DNA of 64,000 bases from NCBI RefSeq assembly GCF_029894125.1, contig NZ_JARXYZ010000007.1:230453-294452 (forward strand), in the 5' to 3' direction. This document shows, one piece after another, positions 33,166-40,705 of the stretch. This DNA comes from Kitasatospora sp. MAA19 (GTDB taxonomy: Bacteria > Actinomycetota > Actinomycetes > Streptomycetales > Streptomycetaceae). Within the stretch, counting starts at the first letter, position 1; the number at the start of each line of letters is the position of its first letter. Position numbers and translations under genes: made by a program. The notes beneath the pieces were generated by a model. The model did no database searches and was not told the origin of the DNA. It saw nothing but the letters and a program-made list of their open reading frames with translations.

Positions 33166-33193
33166 GTATCGACGTCGTACAAGCGATCGATAC
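33166..33193. promoter_or_regulatory. Palindrome upstream of the alcohol dehydrogenase gene
   Basis: Arms GTATCGA and TCGATAC separated by 14 bp, i.e. 21 bp (two turns) between arm centres, 54 bp before the gene start. Candidate operator; regulator not identified nearby. Confidence 0.5.
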
Positions 33194-33246
33194 TTTGCCC
33201 GGCCGTCGACACCCCCTGACAGCCGTCTTCGTAAGGACGAAATCCC

Positions 33247-34290
33247 ATGCGTGCCACCGTGATCCACGGCCCCAATGACATCCGGATCGAAGAGGTCCCG
33301 GACCCGGTGATCCAGCACCCGACGGACGTGGTGGTCCGGGTGCTGAACGCCTGCATCTGCGGCAGCGACCTCTGGGCGTACCGCGGGGTGGCGGAGCGGG
33401 TGGCCGGGCAGCGGATCGGCCACGAGTTCCTGGGCGTGGTCGAGGAGGCGGGCGCCGAGGTGCGCGACTTCGCGCCGGGCGACCTGGTGGTGGCGCCGTT
33501 CGTCTGGTCGGACGGCAGCTGCGACTTCTGCAGGGAGGGCTTGCAGACCTCCTGCCCGCACGGCGGGTTCTGGGGCGAGGTCGGCTCCGACGGCGGCCAG
33601 GGCGAGGCGGTCCGGGTGCCGTTCGCGGACGGGACGCTGGTGAAGCTGCCGAAGGAGGCCGCGGGCGACGAGAAGCTGCTGCCGGGCCTGCTGGCGCTGT
33701 CCGACGTGATGGCCACCGGGCACCACGCGGCCGTGTCGGCCGGGGTGCGCCCGGGCGTGACGGTCGCGGTGGTCGGCGACGGCGCGGTGGGCCTGTGCGG
33801 CGTGCTGGCCGCGCGCCGGCTGGGCGCCGGCCGCATCATCGCGCTGGGCCGCCACACCGCCCGCACCGACCTGGCTCGCCGCTTCGGCGCGACGGACGTG
33901 GTGGCCGAGCGTGGCGAGGCCGCGATCGAGGCGGTGAAGGAGCTGACCGACGGCCAGGGCGCGCACGCGGTCCTGGAGGCGGTCGGGACCGAGGAGTCGA
34001 TGCGCACGGCCGTCTCGATCGCCCGGGACGGTGGCGCGGTGGGTTACGTCGGTGTCCCGCACGGCGGCAGTGCGGGCGTCGACATCGGTCAGATGTTCGG
34101 CCGAAACGTTTCGCTCAACGGCGGCGTCGCCCCGGCCCGCGCGTACATCCCCGAGCTGCTGCCCGACGTCCTCTCCGGGGCCATCGAGCCGGGTCTGGTG
34201 TTCGACCGCACGGTGGGCCTGGACGGCGTGCCGGACGGCTACCGGGCGATGGACGACCGCTCGGCGCTGAAGGTCCGGATCACTTTCTGA
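33247..34290 (+). CDS. Zinc-dependent alcohol dehydrogenase (MDR superfamily)
   Basis: 347 residues. Catalytic zinc ligands are C38 (ACICGSDLW) and the GHE motif (RIGHEFLG); the structural zinc loop is reduced (GSCDFCREGLQTSC). The Rossmann motif is VVGDGAVGLCGVLAA. The likely reaction is NAD(P)-linked oxidation of a small alcohol or sugar alcohol; the substrate cannot be assigned. GTAAGGACGAA precedes the ATG. It stands alone between a palindromic operator candidate and a very strong terminator. Confidence 0.92.
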   Translation: MRATVIHGPNDIRIEEVPDPVIQHPTDVVVRVLNACICGSDLWAYRGVAERVAGQRIGHEFLGVVEEAGAEVRDFAPGDLVVAPFVWSDGSCDFCREGLQTSCPHGGFWGEVGSDGGQGEAVRVPFADGTLVKLPKEAAGDEKLLPGLLALSDVMATGHHAAVSAGVRPGVTVAVVGDGAVGLCGVLAARRLGAGRIIALGRHTARTDLARRFGATDVVAERGEAAIEAVKELTDGQGAHAVLEAVGTEESMRTAVSIARDGGAVGYVGVPHGGSAGVDIGQMFGRNVSLNGGVAPARAYIPELLPDVLSGAIEPGLVFDRTVGLDGVPDGYRAMDDRSALKVRITF

Positions 34291-34300
34291 CGGATCGTCA

Positions 34301-34335
34301 GAAGGGGCGGCACCGTTGGACGGTGCCGCCCCTTC
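34301..34335 (+). terminator. Strong terminator after the alcohol dehydrogenase gene
   Basis: Perfect 16-bp stem (34301-34316 with 34320-34335) and a 3-nt loop TGG, 10 bp past the stop codon. Confidence 0.88.
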
Positions 34336-34483
34336 CGTATGTGGCGGCGGTGTTCCGAAGTGACACGAGTGGTGGTTTTCGGCCAATTGGGTAGTACGAG
34401 GGGGTGAACGACTGGCTGATCGCGGTCAACCCCTTTCGGGGTGGGCACGACGCTCCTAGCATTGCGCGGCGCGCACACGGATT

Positions 34484-34497
34484 GTGACGCCCCTCAC
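34484..34497 (+). promoter_or_regulatory. Candidate Crp-type site upstream of the symporter operon
   Basis: GTGA-N6-TCAC, close to the published Streptomyces Crp pattern GTG(N)6GNCAC (one base differs), 55 bp before the DUF485 start. Regulation of acetate uptake by a Crp-type factor would be plausible. Confidence 0.4.
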
Positions 34498-34551
34498 GTC
34501 CGATCGTTCCCCCTGTGCGACCGCTACGCCGAAGGAGTGAGGAGAGACAGA

Positions 34552-34908
34552 GTGGATTCGCCGCCGATCACCACTGCCCCTACGGAAGTCCAACTCATCG
34601 ACGACAGCGAGGAGTTCCGTACCCTGCGGCGCTCGTTCCGGAGCTTCGCCTTCCCGGTCACCATCGGCTTCGTGCTCTGGTACCTGCTCTACGTGCTGCT
34701 CTCCTGCTACGCCCCCGGCCTGATGGGTGCCAAGGTCGTCGGCCACATCAACGTGGCCCTGGTGCTGGGGCTCCTGCAGTTCGTGACCACCTTCGCCATC
34801 GCCGCCTGGTACGCCCGCTACGCCGACCGGCGGATCGACCCGCCCGCCGCCGCGATCCGCGAGGCCCACGGCGCCGTCGTCCACGCTCCCCGGGAGTCCG
34901 CCGAATGA
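34552..34908 (+). CDS. DUF485 membrane protein, symporter partner
   Basis: 118 residues with two transmembrane helices (about 41-62 and 74-97) after a cytoplasmic FRTLRRSFRSFAFP motif typical of DUF485. These proteins accompany acetate-type sodium:solute symporters, where they are thought to be small accessory subunits. The GTG has GAGGAGAG about 6 nt upstream; a longer in-frame ATG lacks any ribosome site. The stop overlaps the symporter start (ATGA). Confidence 0.9.
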   Translation: MDSPPITTAPTEVQLIDDSEEFRTLRRSFRSFAFPVTIGFVLWYLLYVLLSCYAPGLMGAKVVGHINVALVLGLLQFVTTFAIAAWYARYADRRIDPPAAAIREAHGAVVHAPRESAE

Positions 34909-36515
34909 CCCTGCTCGCCAGCTCCGCCACGGAGCACCGCGGCATCACGATGACCCTGTTCGGGCTCTTCGTGCTGGCCACCCTCGGGATCACCGTCTGG
35001 GCCGGGCGGCAGACCAAGGATGCCGCCGACTTCTACGCCGGCGGCCGCGGCTTCACCGGCTTCCAGAACGGTCTGGCCATCTCCGGCGACTACATGTCCG
35101 CCGCGTCCTTCCTCGGCATCGCCGGCGCCATCGCGCTCTCCGGCTACGACGGCTTCCTCTACTCGATCGGCTTCCTGGTCGCCTGGCTGGTCGCGCTGCT
35201 GCTGATCGCCGAACCACTGCGCAACTCCGGCCGCTTCACGATGGCGGACGTGCTCGCGTTCCGGATGCGCCAGCGCCCGGTGCGCACCGCGGCGGGCGTC
35301 TCCACCATCGTGGTGTCGATCTTCTACCTGCTGGCCCAGATGGTCGGCGCCGGGACGCTGGTGGCGCTGTTGCTGGGGGTCAACGGGGACGCCGCCAAGC
35401 GCTGGACCATCGTCGCGGTCGGCGCCCTGATGGTCGTCTACGTGGTGATAGGGGGGATGAAGGGCACCACCTGGGTGCAGATCGTCAAGGCCGTGCTGCT
35501 GATCGCCGGCACCGCGCTGATGACCGTCCTGGTGCTGGCCAAGTACCACTTCAACCCCTCGGAGCTGCTCGGCGCCGCGGCCAGCGCGAGCGGCAAGGGC
35601 GCGGCCTTCCTCGAACCGGGACTGAAGTACGGGGCCAGCGACACCAGCAAACTCGACTTCATCAGCCTCGGGATCGCGCTGGTGCTCGGCACCGCCGGTC
35701 TGCCGCACATCCTGGTCCGCTTCTACACCGTGCCCACCGCCAAGGCGGCCCGGAAGTCGGTGCTCTGGGCGATCGGCATCATCGGCGTCTTCTACCTGAT
35801 GACCCTGGCGCTCGGCTTCGGCGCGGCGGCCCTGGTCGGCCCCAAGGCGATCAAGGCGGCCAACGCCGCCGGCAACACGGCGGCCCCGCAGCTCGCCGAG
35901 GTGCTCGGCGGCGGCGCCGGCACCACCGGCGGCGCGATCCTGCTCGCGGTGATCTCCGCGGTCGCCTTCGCGACCATCCTGGCCGTGGTCGCCGGCCTCA
36001 CCCTGGCCTCCTCCGCCTCCTTCGCACACGACCTGTACGCCAACGTGATCCGGCGGGGCAAGGCCACCGAGAAGGAGGAGGTGCGCTCGGCGAAGTGGGC
36101 CGCCGTGGCGATCGGCGCGGTGGCCATCGTGCTCAGCCTCTTCGCGGGCAAGCTCAACACCGCCGCCCTGGTCGCGCTGGCCTTCGCGGTGGCCGCCTCG
36201 GCGAACCTGCCCACCCTGCTCTACTCGCTGTTCTGGAAGCGCTTCACCACCTCCGGCGCGGTCAGCTCGGTCTACGCCGGTCTGATCAGCTCGGTGGTGC
36301 TGGTGGTCTTCTCCCCGGTGGTCTCCGGCGCGAAGACCTCGCTCTTCCCGGACGCCGACTTCCACTGGTTCCCGCTGGAGAACCCCGGCCTGGTCTCGAT
36401 CCCGATCGGCTTCCTGGCCGGGTGGATCGCCACCCTGCTGTCCAAGGACCGACCCGATCCGGCGAAGTACGCTGAACTGGAGGTCCGCGCACTGACCGGG
36501 CTGGGCGCCCACTGA
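34905..36515 (+). CDS. Sodium:solute symporter, cation/acetate (ActP-like) type
   Basis: 536 residues with about 13 transmembrane helices and SSS family features: FYAGGRGFTGFQNGLAISGDYMSAASFLGIAG, GGMKGTTWVQIVKAVLL, GLPHILVRFYTV. Coupling to a DUF485 gene is the usual context of acetate/short-chain carboxylate permeases, so uptake of acetate, propionate or pyruvate is likely. The end is 76 bp from moaA. This transporter would supply substrates relevant to the ethylmalonyl-CoA genes at the left of the window, though the genes are far apart. Confidence 0.93.
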   Translation: MTLLASSATEHRGITMTLFGLFVLATLGITVWAGRQTKDAADFYAGGRGFTGFQNGLAISGDYMSAASFLGIAGAIALSGYDGFLYSIGFLVAWLVALLLIAEPLRNSGRFTMADVLAFRMRQRPVRTAAGVSTIVVSIFYLLAQMVGAGTLVALLLGVNGDAAKRWTIVAVGALMVVYVVIGGMKGTTWVQIVKAVLLIAGTALMTVLVLAKYHFNPSELLGAAASASGKGAAFLEPGLKYGASDTSKLDFISLGIALVLGTAGLPHILVRFYTVPTAKAARKSVLWAIGIIGVFYLMTLALGFGAAALVGPKAIKAANAAGNTAAPQLAEVLGGGAGTTGGAILLAVISAVAFATILAVVAGLTLASSASFAHDLYANVIRRGKATEKEEVRSAKWAAVAIGAVAIVLSLFAGKLNTAALVALAFAVAASANLPTLLYSLFWKRFTTSGAVSSVYAGLISSVVLVVFSPVVSGAKTSLFPDADFHWFPLENPGLVSIPIGFLAGWIATLLSKDRPDPAKYAELEVRALTGLGAH

Positions 36516-36591
36516 TCACGCTGCGATGACTAAGCTGGCCCGGCCCGCCGTGACGGTGGCCGGGCCGGCCGCATTTCGGGAAGGGACGCAC

Positions 36592-37581
36592 GTGCTGCTC
36601 GACACCTTCGGACGACAGGCCGTCGACCTGCGGGTCTCCCTCACCGACCGGTGCAATCTGCGCTGCACCTACTGCATGCCCGAGGAGGGCCTGCAGTGGC
36701 TGGCCAAGCCCGACCTGCTGACCGACGAGGAGATCGTCCGGCTGATCACCGTCGCGGTGCGTGACCTGGGCGTGCGGGAGGTCCGCTTCACCGGCGGCGA
36801 GCCGCTGCTGCGCCCCGGACTGGTCGCCATCGTCGCGGCCTGCTCGGACCTGGACCCGCGCCCCGAGCTGTCCCTCACCACCAACGGCATCGGGCTGGCC
36901 CGGACCGCGACGGCGCTGCGCGAGGCCGGGCTCGACCGCGTCAACGTCTCGCTGGACACCCTCGACCCCGAGGTGTTCCACTCCCTCACCCGCCGCCACC
37001 GCCACCAGGACGTGCTGGACGGGCTGGCCGCGGCCGAGGCGGCCGGGCTGGCGCCGGTCAAGCTGAACGCGGTGCTGATGCGCGGGGTCAACGACCGCGA
37101 GGCGCCCGACCTGCTCGCCTGGTGCCTGGCGCACGGCTACGAGCTGCGCTTCATCGAGCAGATGCCGCTGGACGCCCAGCACGGCTGGGACCGCTCCGCG
37201 ATGGTCACCGCCGAGGAGATCCTGGGCCTGCTCGGCACGCGTTTCACGCTCACCCCGGAGCCGTCCGCGCGCCGGGGCGCGGCGCCCGCCGAGCGCTGGC
37301 TGGTGGACGGCGGCCCGGCCGGGGTGGGCGTGATCGCCTCCGTCACCCGCCCGTTCTGCCGGGCCTGCGACCGGACCCGGCTGACCGCCGACGGGCAGGT
37401 GCGGAACTGCCTGTTCGCGACCGGGGAGACGGACCTGCGCACCGCCCTGCGCTCGGGTGCGGACGACGTCGAGCTCGGCGCGCTGTGGCGGGCGGCGATG
37501 TGGGGCAAGAAGGCCGGGGCCGGGATCGACGACCCGGAGTTCCACCAGCCCGAGCGGCCGATGTCGGCGATCGGCGGGTAA
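36592..37581 (+). CDS. moaA: GTP 3',8-cyclase, molybdenum cofactor biosynthesis
   Basis: 329 residues. The radical-SAM cluster is C21-x3-C25-x2-C28 (CNLRCTYC), and the second 4Fe-4S cluster that binds GTP is C256-x2-C259-x13-C273 (FCRACDRTRLT to RNCL). The C-terminal Gly-Gly needed for activity is intact. It converts GTP to the precursor used by MoaC. The GTG with GGGAAGGGA upstream gives the typical family length. No other moa genes are in the window. The stop codon abuts a 28-bp triple repeat. Confidence 0.96.
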   Translation: MLLDTFGRQAVDLRVSLTDRCNLRCTYCMPEEGLQWLAKPDLLTDEEIVRLITVAVRDLGVREVRFTGGEPLLRPGLVAIVAACSDLDPRPELSLTTNGIGLARTATALREAGLDRVNVSLDTLDPEVFHSLTRRHRHQDVLDGLAAAEAAGLAPVKLNAVLMRGVNDREAPDLLAWCLAHGYELRFIEQMPLDAQHGWDRSAMVTAEEILGLLGTRFTLTPEPSARRGAAPAERWLVDGGPAGVGVIASVTRPFCRACDRTRLTADGQVRNCLFATGETDLRTALRSGADDVELGALWRAAMWGKKAGAGIDDPEFHQPERPMSAIGG

Positions 37582-37665
37582 GGCGGTCGGGGCGGTCGGG
37601 CGCCGGTCGGGCGGTCGGGGCGGTCGGGCGCCGGTCGGGCGGTCGGGGCGGTCGGGCGCCGGTCA
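37582..37665. repeat. 28-bp tandem repeat, three copies, filling a convergent gap
   Basis: Unit ggcggtcggg-gcggtcgggc-gccggtcg, three copies at 37582-37609, 37610-37637 and 37638-37665; only the last base of copy 3 differs, and that base is part of the stop codon (TCA) of the minus-strand gene. Each unit contains a nested 9-10-bp GGCGGTCGG sub-repeat. The array occupies exactly the space between two convergent stops. Confidence 0.9.
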
Positions 37666-37890
37666 GGCGGTCTCGGCCGATTCGGGGGTCCAGTCGGCGA
37701 AGGCGACGACCTCCTTGAGGAAGCCGCGCACGCCGAGGAACTGGGACAGGTGCTCGCGGTGCTCGTCGCAGGCGAGCCAGGTCTTGCGGCGGTCCGGGGT
37801 GTGCAGCTTGGGGTTGTTCCACACCAGCACCCAACGGGCGTCCGCCCGGCAGCCCTTGGCGGAGCAGGTCGGCGTCTGCGGGGTGTCCAT
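37663..37890 (-). CDS. Small Cys/His-rich protein, function unknown
   Basis: 75 residues. CSAKGCRADA (C9, C14), then WVLVWNNPKLHTPDRRKTWLACDEHREHLSQFLGVRGFLKEVV with C41 and H44. The C-x4-C and C-x2-H pairs suggest a small zinc-ribbon-like fold. I recognise it as a protein conserved in streptomycetes; no function is established to my knowledge. GAGGAC precedes the ATG. Its stop codon is formed at the edge of the 28-bp tandem repeat, so the repeat contributes its last codon. Confidence 0.8.
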   Translation of the reverse strand: MDTPQTPTCSAKGCRADARWVLVWNNPKLHTPDRRKTWLACDEHREHLSQFLGVRGFLKEVVAFADWTPESAETA

Positions 37891-37984
37891 CGGGCCGTCC
37901 TCAGCGATAGGCGGGTGGTCTGCACCGCCAGTGTTTCACGCGTCCCGCACGGCCCGGAGCGGGCCCGTCCGGATCCGGACATGG

Positions 37985-38022
37985 CGACGCCGGGCAGCCA
38001 CGGGGGGAGCCGCCCGGCGTCG
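37985..38022. terminator. Hairpin in the gap between DUF3099 and the small Cys/His protein gene
   Basis: 11-bp stem cgacgccgggc/gcccggcgtcg with a 16-nt loop. It could end the DUF3099 transcript, which runs in this direction. A second, AT-rich 7-bp dyad (TTCGAGT/ACTCGAA) lies at 38129-38149. Confidence 0.45.
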
Positions 38023-38167
38023 GTCCGTCGCTCCGACGGGGGATGCGGAGCGCGTACGCAGTATGTCACGCCAAGGGCCTCGGATGGGGAGGTCTTGCAT
38101 GATTAATCTGAGCTTCTTCTGAGCTTTCTTCGAGTCGAATTCACTCGAAACACCGTGAAACGGACGG

Positions 38168-38551
38168 TCAGCTCGGGCCCTGTGAATGATCGGTGGCAGC
38201 TGCCTTTGCCCCACCTGCACCAGTGGCCGCACCCGCCCCACCCGTCCCGCCGGGGCCCAGCATCAGCGGGGTGTCGAGCGGGATGTCGAAGGTGCTCGGC
38301 AGGCCCGGCGCCCGCTCCCGGCCCGCGTTGGCGATCAGGACGGCGAAGTACGGCAGCAGCACGCCGCCCGCCAGCGCCGCGAACGCCAGCCACCGCTGGA
38401 CGTCCCACAGCACCACCGCGAGCAGCACGCAGACCGTCCGGAGCAGCATCGAGACCACGTAGCGGCGCTGGCGTCCGCGGACGTCGTCGGTGAGGCTGCT
38501 CCGCGCCCCCGTGATCCGGAAGACCTGCCCGCCCTCGGCGCTCTTGCCCAT
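38168..38551 (-). CDS. DUF3099 membrane protein
   Basis: 127 residues. A conserved N-terminal stretch (VFRITGARSSLTDDVRGRQRRYVVSMLLRTVCVLLAVVL) leads into two transmembrane helices (about 34-50 and 54-74), then a Gly/Ala-rich tail. This matches the actinobacterial DUF3099 family, of unknown function. The ATG is at 38549-38551, without a strong ribosome site. The gene is 150 bp downstream of kptA on the same strand. Confidence 0.88.
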   Translation of the reverse strand: MGKSAEGGQVFRITGARSSLTDDVRGRQRRYVVSMLLRTVCVLLAVVLWDVQRWLAFAALAGGVLLPYFAVLIANAGRERAPGLPSTFDIPLDTPLMLGPGGTGGAGAATGAGGAKAAATDHSQGPS

Positions 38552-38708
38552 GTCCTACCGCCCTCGTCCGCGCGCCCGCGCGCCTCGCCGCGCGGCCTCC
38601 TCACGGTACGCCCGGTCGGCGGCGGCGACGAGACCGGGTGGGCCGGGGCCACCCGGTCGGGGGCGCCACTGGCCTGTCCGGCGTATCCCGGGCAGGCCGG
38701 TGGCGGCG

Positions 38709-39260
38709 TCAGGACCGCCGGGAGAGGTACTGCGGGGGGACGGCGTCGGTGAGCCAGACGCCGTTGTCGCTGATCCGGAACTCGTGCCCGGCCGCCGCCA
38801 TCGCGGCCGCGTTCACGGTGAGCACCACCGGGCGGCCGTGCCGGGCGCCGACCCGGACCGCGGTCTCGGTGTCCGCGGACAGGTGGACGTCCTGCCGGGC
38901 CATCGGGCGCAGGCCCTCCCGGAAGATCGAGGCCAGGTGGCGGTCGGCGGTGCCGTGGTAGAGCACCGGCGGTGGCACGGTGGCGGCCAGACCGAGGTCG
39001 ACCACCACCGTGTGGCCCTGGTTGGCACGGATCGAGAGACCGTCCGCGGAGTAGCCGAAGCGGCGCTTGTTGTTGGCCGCCACCACGTGGTCCAGATCGG
39101 CCCTGGTCAGCCCGTTCCCCTTCGCCGCGAGGGCGGCGAGGAGTACGTCGACCCGGACCCAGCCGGCCTCGTCCAGCGTGACGCCCACCCGCTCCGGCTC
39201 GTGCCGCAGGATGCGCGACAGCATCTTGCTCGTCTTGACCAGCCGCTTCTCGTCCATCAT
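38709..39260 (-). CDS. kptA: RNA 2'-phosphotransferase (Tpt1/KptA family)
   Basis: 183 residues with all family motifs: KTSKMLSRILRHEPERVGV, RFGYSADGLSIRANQGHT, LYHGTADRHLASIFREGL and DVHLSADTETAVRVGARHGRPVVL. In eukaryotes the enzyme moves a splice-junction 2'-phosphate to NAD; bacterial homologues are active on such RNAs or ADP-ribosylate RNA 5'-phosphates, but the natural bacterial role is unclear. Two adjacent ATGs begin the gene (39258-39260 taken). It lies 29 bp after tldE on the same strand, so it may be the third gene of the tldD-tldE operon. Confidence 0.93.
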   Translation of the reverse strand: MMDEKRLVKTSKMLSRILRHEPERVGVTLDEAGWVRVDVLLAALAAKGNGLTRADLDHVVAANNKRRFGYSADGLSIRANQGHTVVVDLGLAATVPPPVLYHGTADRHLASIFREGLRPMARQDVHLSADTETAVRVGARHGRPVVLTVNAAAMAAAGHEFRISDNGVWLTDAVPPQYLSRRS

Positions 39261-39289
39261 GTCTCTCGTATCCCCCCGTTGGTCAGTGG

Positions 39290-40705
39290 CTATGAGGCCG
39301 GGCTGACCGAACTCATGTTGAAGTCCGCGATACGCACGGGTGGCATCGCGGCGCGGGTGAAGTCGTCGCTCCACTCGCGGGGCAGGCAGCGCTCGGTGCG
39401 GCCCGCCTCGGTGATCCGGCCGAGCAGGTCCACCGGGGACTCGTTGAACCGGAAGTTGTTGACCGCGCCGACGACTTCGCCGTTCTCGATCAGGTAGACG
39501 CCGTCCCGGGTCAGGCCGGTGAGCAGCAGCGTCGCCGGGTCCACCTCGCGGATGTACCAGAGGCAGGTGAGCAGCAGGCCGCGCCCGGTGCGGGCGATCA
39601 TCTCGTCCAGGGTCGGCGCGCTGTCCTGGTCGGCCGTCTCCAGCACCAGGTTGTCGACGGCCGGGCGCAGCGGCAGGCCGGTCAGGTCGGCGGAGTGGCG
39701 GCTGGTGACCAGGTCGGCCAGCACGCCCTCGCGGATCCACTCGGTGGCGGTGATCGGCAGGCCGTTGTCGAAGACCGAGACGTTCCCGTAGGTCGAGTGC
39801 GCGAGGACGAACGGCGCGGCCTCCAGGCCGGGTTCGCGCGGGTCGGAGCGCAGTGTCAGCGGCAGGGCGCTGAGCTTGTCGCCGACCCGGGTGCCGCCGC
39901 CGGGCGTGGAGAAGACCGTCCGGCCCTCGTGGGCGTCGCGGCCGCCGGCGGACCAGTTGAGGTAGACCATCAGGTCGGCGACGGCCGAGGGCGGCAGCAG
40001 CGTCTCGTAGCGGCCGGCCGGCAGGTCCACCGTGCGGGTGCCCCAGCCGAGGCGCTTGGTCAGCTCGGCGTGCAGGGCGGTGACGTCCACGTCGGAGAAG
40101 TCCCGGGTGGGCGCGCCGACCCAGGCCGAGCCGGACAGGTCGGCGGTCTTGGCGTTGATCTCGACCATGCCGGTCGGCTGGTCGTGGCGCAGCCGCAGGC
40201 CGGCGGAGGTGCCCAGGTAGCTGGAGACGATCTCGTGCCGGGCGAAGCCGTACAGCAGCTCACCCTGTGCGGCGGCCCGGGCGAAGGCCTCGCCGAGGGC
40301 CTCGCCGAAGGCGTCGAACACGGTGATCGAGGTCTCGGCGGGCGCCTCGGTGAAGTCCGGCGAGGACGGCCGCTCGGCCACCAGCGGCTGGGCGTCCTCG
40401 GCCGGGCCGGCCGCGCGGGCGGCCGCCTCGGCGGCGCGGACCAGGTCCTCCACCTCTGCCGGGACGACGGCCTCGCGGGAGACCACGCCGGAGGCGGTGC
40501 CCTCGGCGCCGTCGACCGTGGCGATCACGGTGAGCCGGCGGCCCCGGGTGACGCCGTTGGTGGTGAGCGAGCCCCCCGGTTTGTTCCCAGGGGCGGCCCA
40601 GCGCAGGTTGGCGGTGGACTCCTCGTCGGCGATCACCACGCAGCCGTCGGCGCGGGAGAGGCCGAGTGCCAGCTCGACGATTTCGTGGGGCTGCATCGCG
40701 GCCAT
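39290..40705 (-). CDS. tldE: TldE/PmbA metalloprotease subunit
   Basis: 471 residues. The family's C-terminal fold is recognisable (FVLAHSTYGNVSVFDNGLP, TLDEMIARTGRGLLLTCLWYIREVDPATLLLTGLTRDGVYLIENGEV). Like other TldE/PmbA proteins it lacks the HExxxH of TldD and would form the non-catalytic half of the TldD-TldE heterodimer, which degrades unfolded peptides and matures some ribosomal peptides. The start overlaps the tldD stop (TGATG). Confidence 0.93.
   Translation of the reverse strand: MAAMQPHEIVELALGLSRADGCVVIADEESTANLRWAAPGNKPGGSLTTNGVTRGRRLTVIATVDGAEGTASGVVSREAVVPAEVEDLVRAAEAAARAAGPAEDAQPLVAERPSSPDFTEAPAETSITVFDAFGEALGEAFARAAAQGELLYGFARHEIVSSYLGTSAGLRLRHDQPTGMVEINAKTADLSGSAWVGAPTRDFSDVDVTALHAELTKRLGWGTRTVDLPAGRYETLLPPSAVADLMVYLNWSAGGRDAHEGRTVFSTPGGGTRVGDKLSALPLTLRSDPREPGLEAAPFVLAHSTYGNVSVFDNGLPITATEWIREGVLADLVTSRHSADLTGLPLRPAVDNLVLETADQDSAPTLDEMIARTGRGLLLTCLWYIREVDPATLLLTGLTRDGVYLIENGEVVGAVNNFRFNESPVDLLGRITEAGRTERCLPREWSDDFTRAAMPPVRIADFNMSSVSPAS

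Noticed and set aside
38099..38122. Seven-codon ORF MINLSFF
   Set aside because: It points away from both neighbouring minus-strand genes, with no plus-strand gene downstream, so a leader role is not supported.
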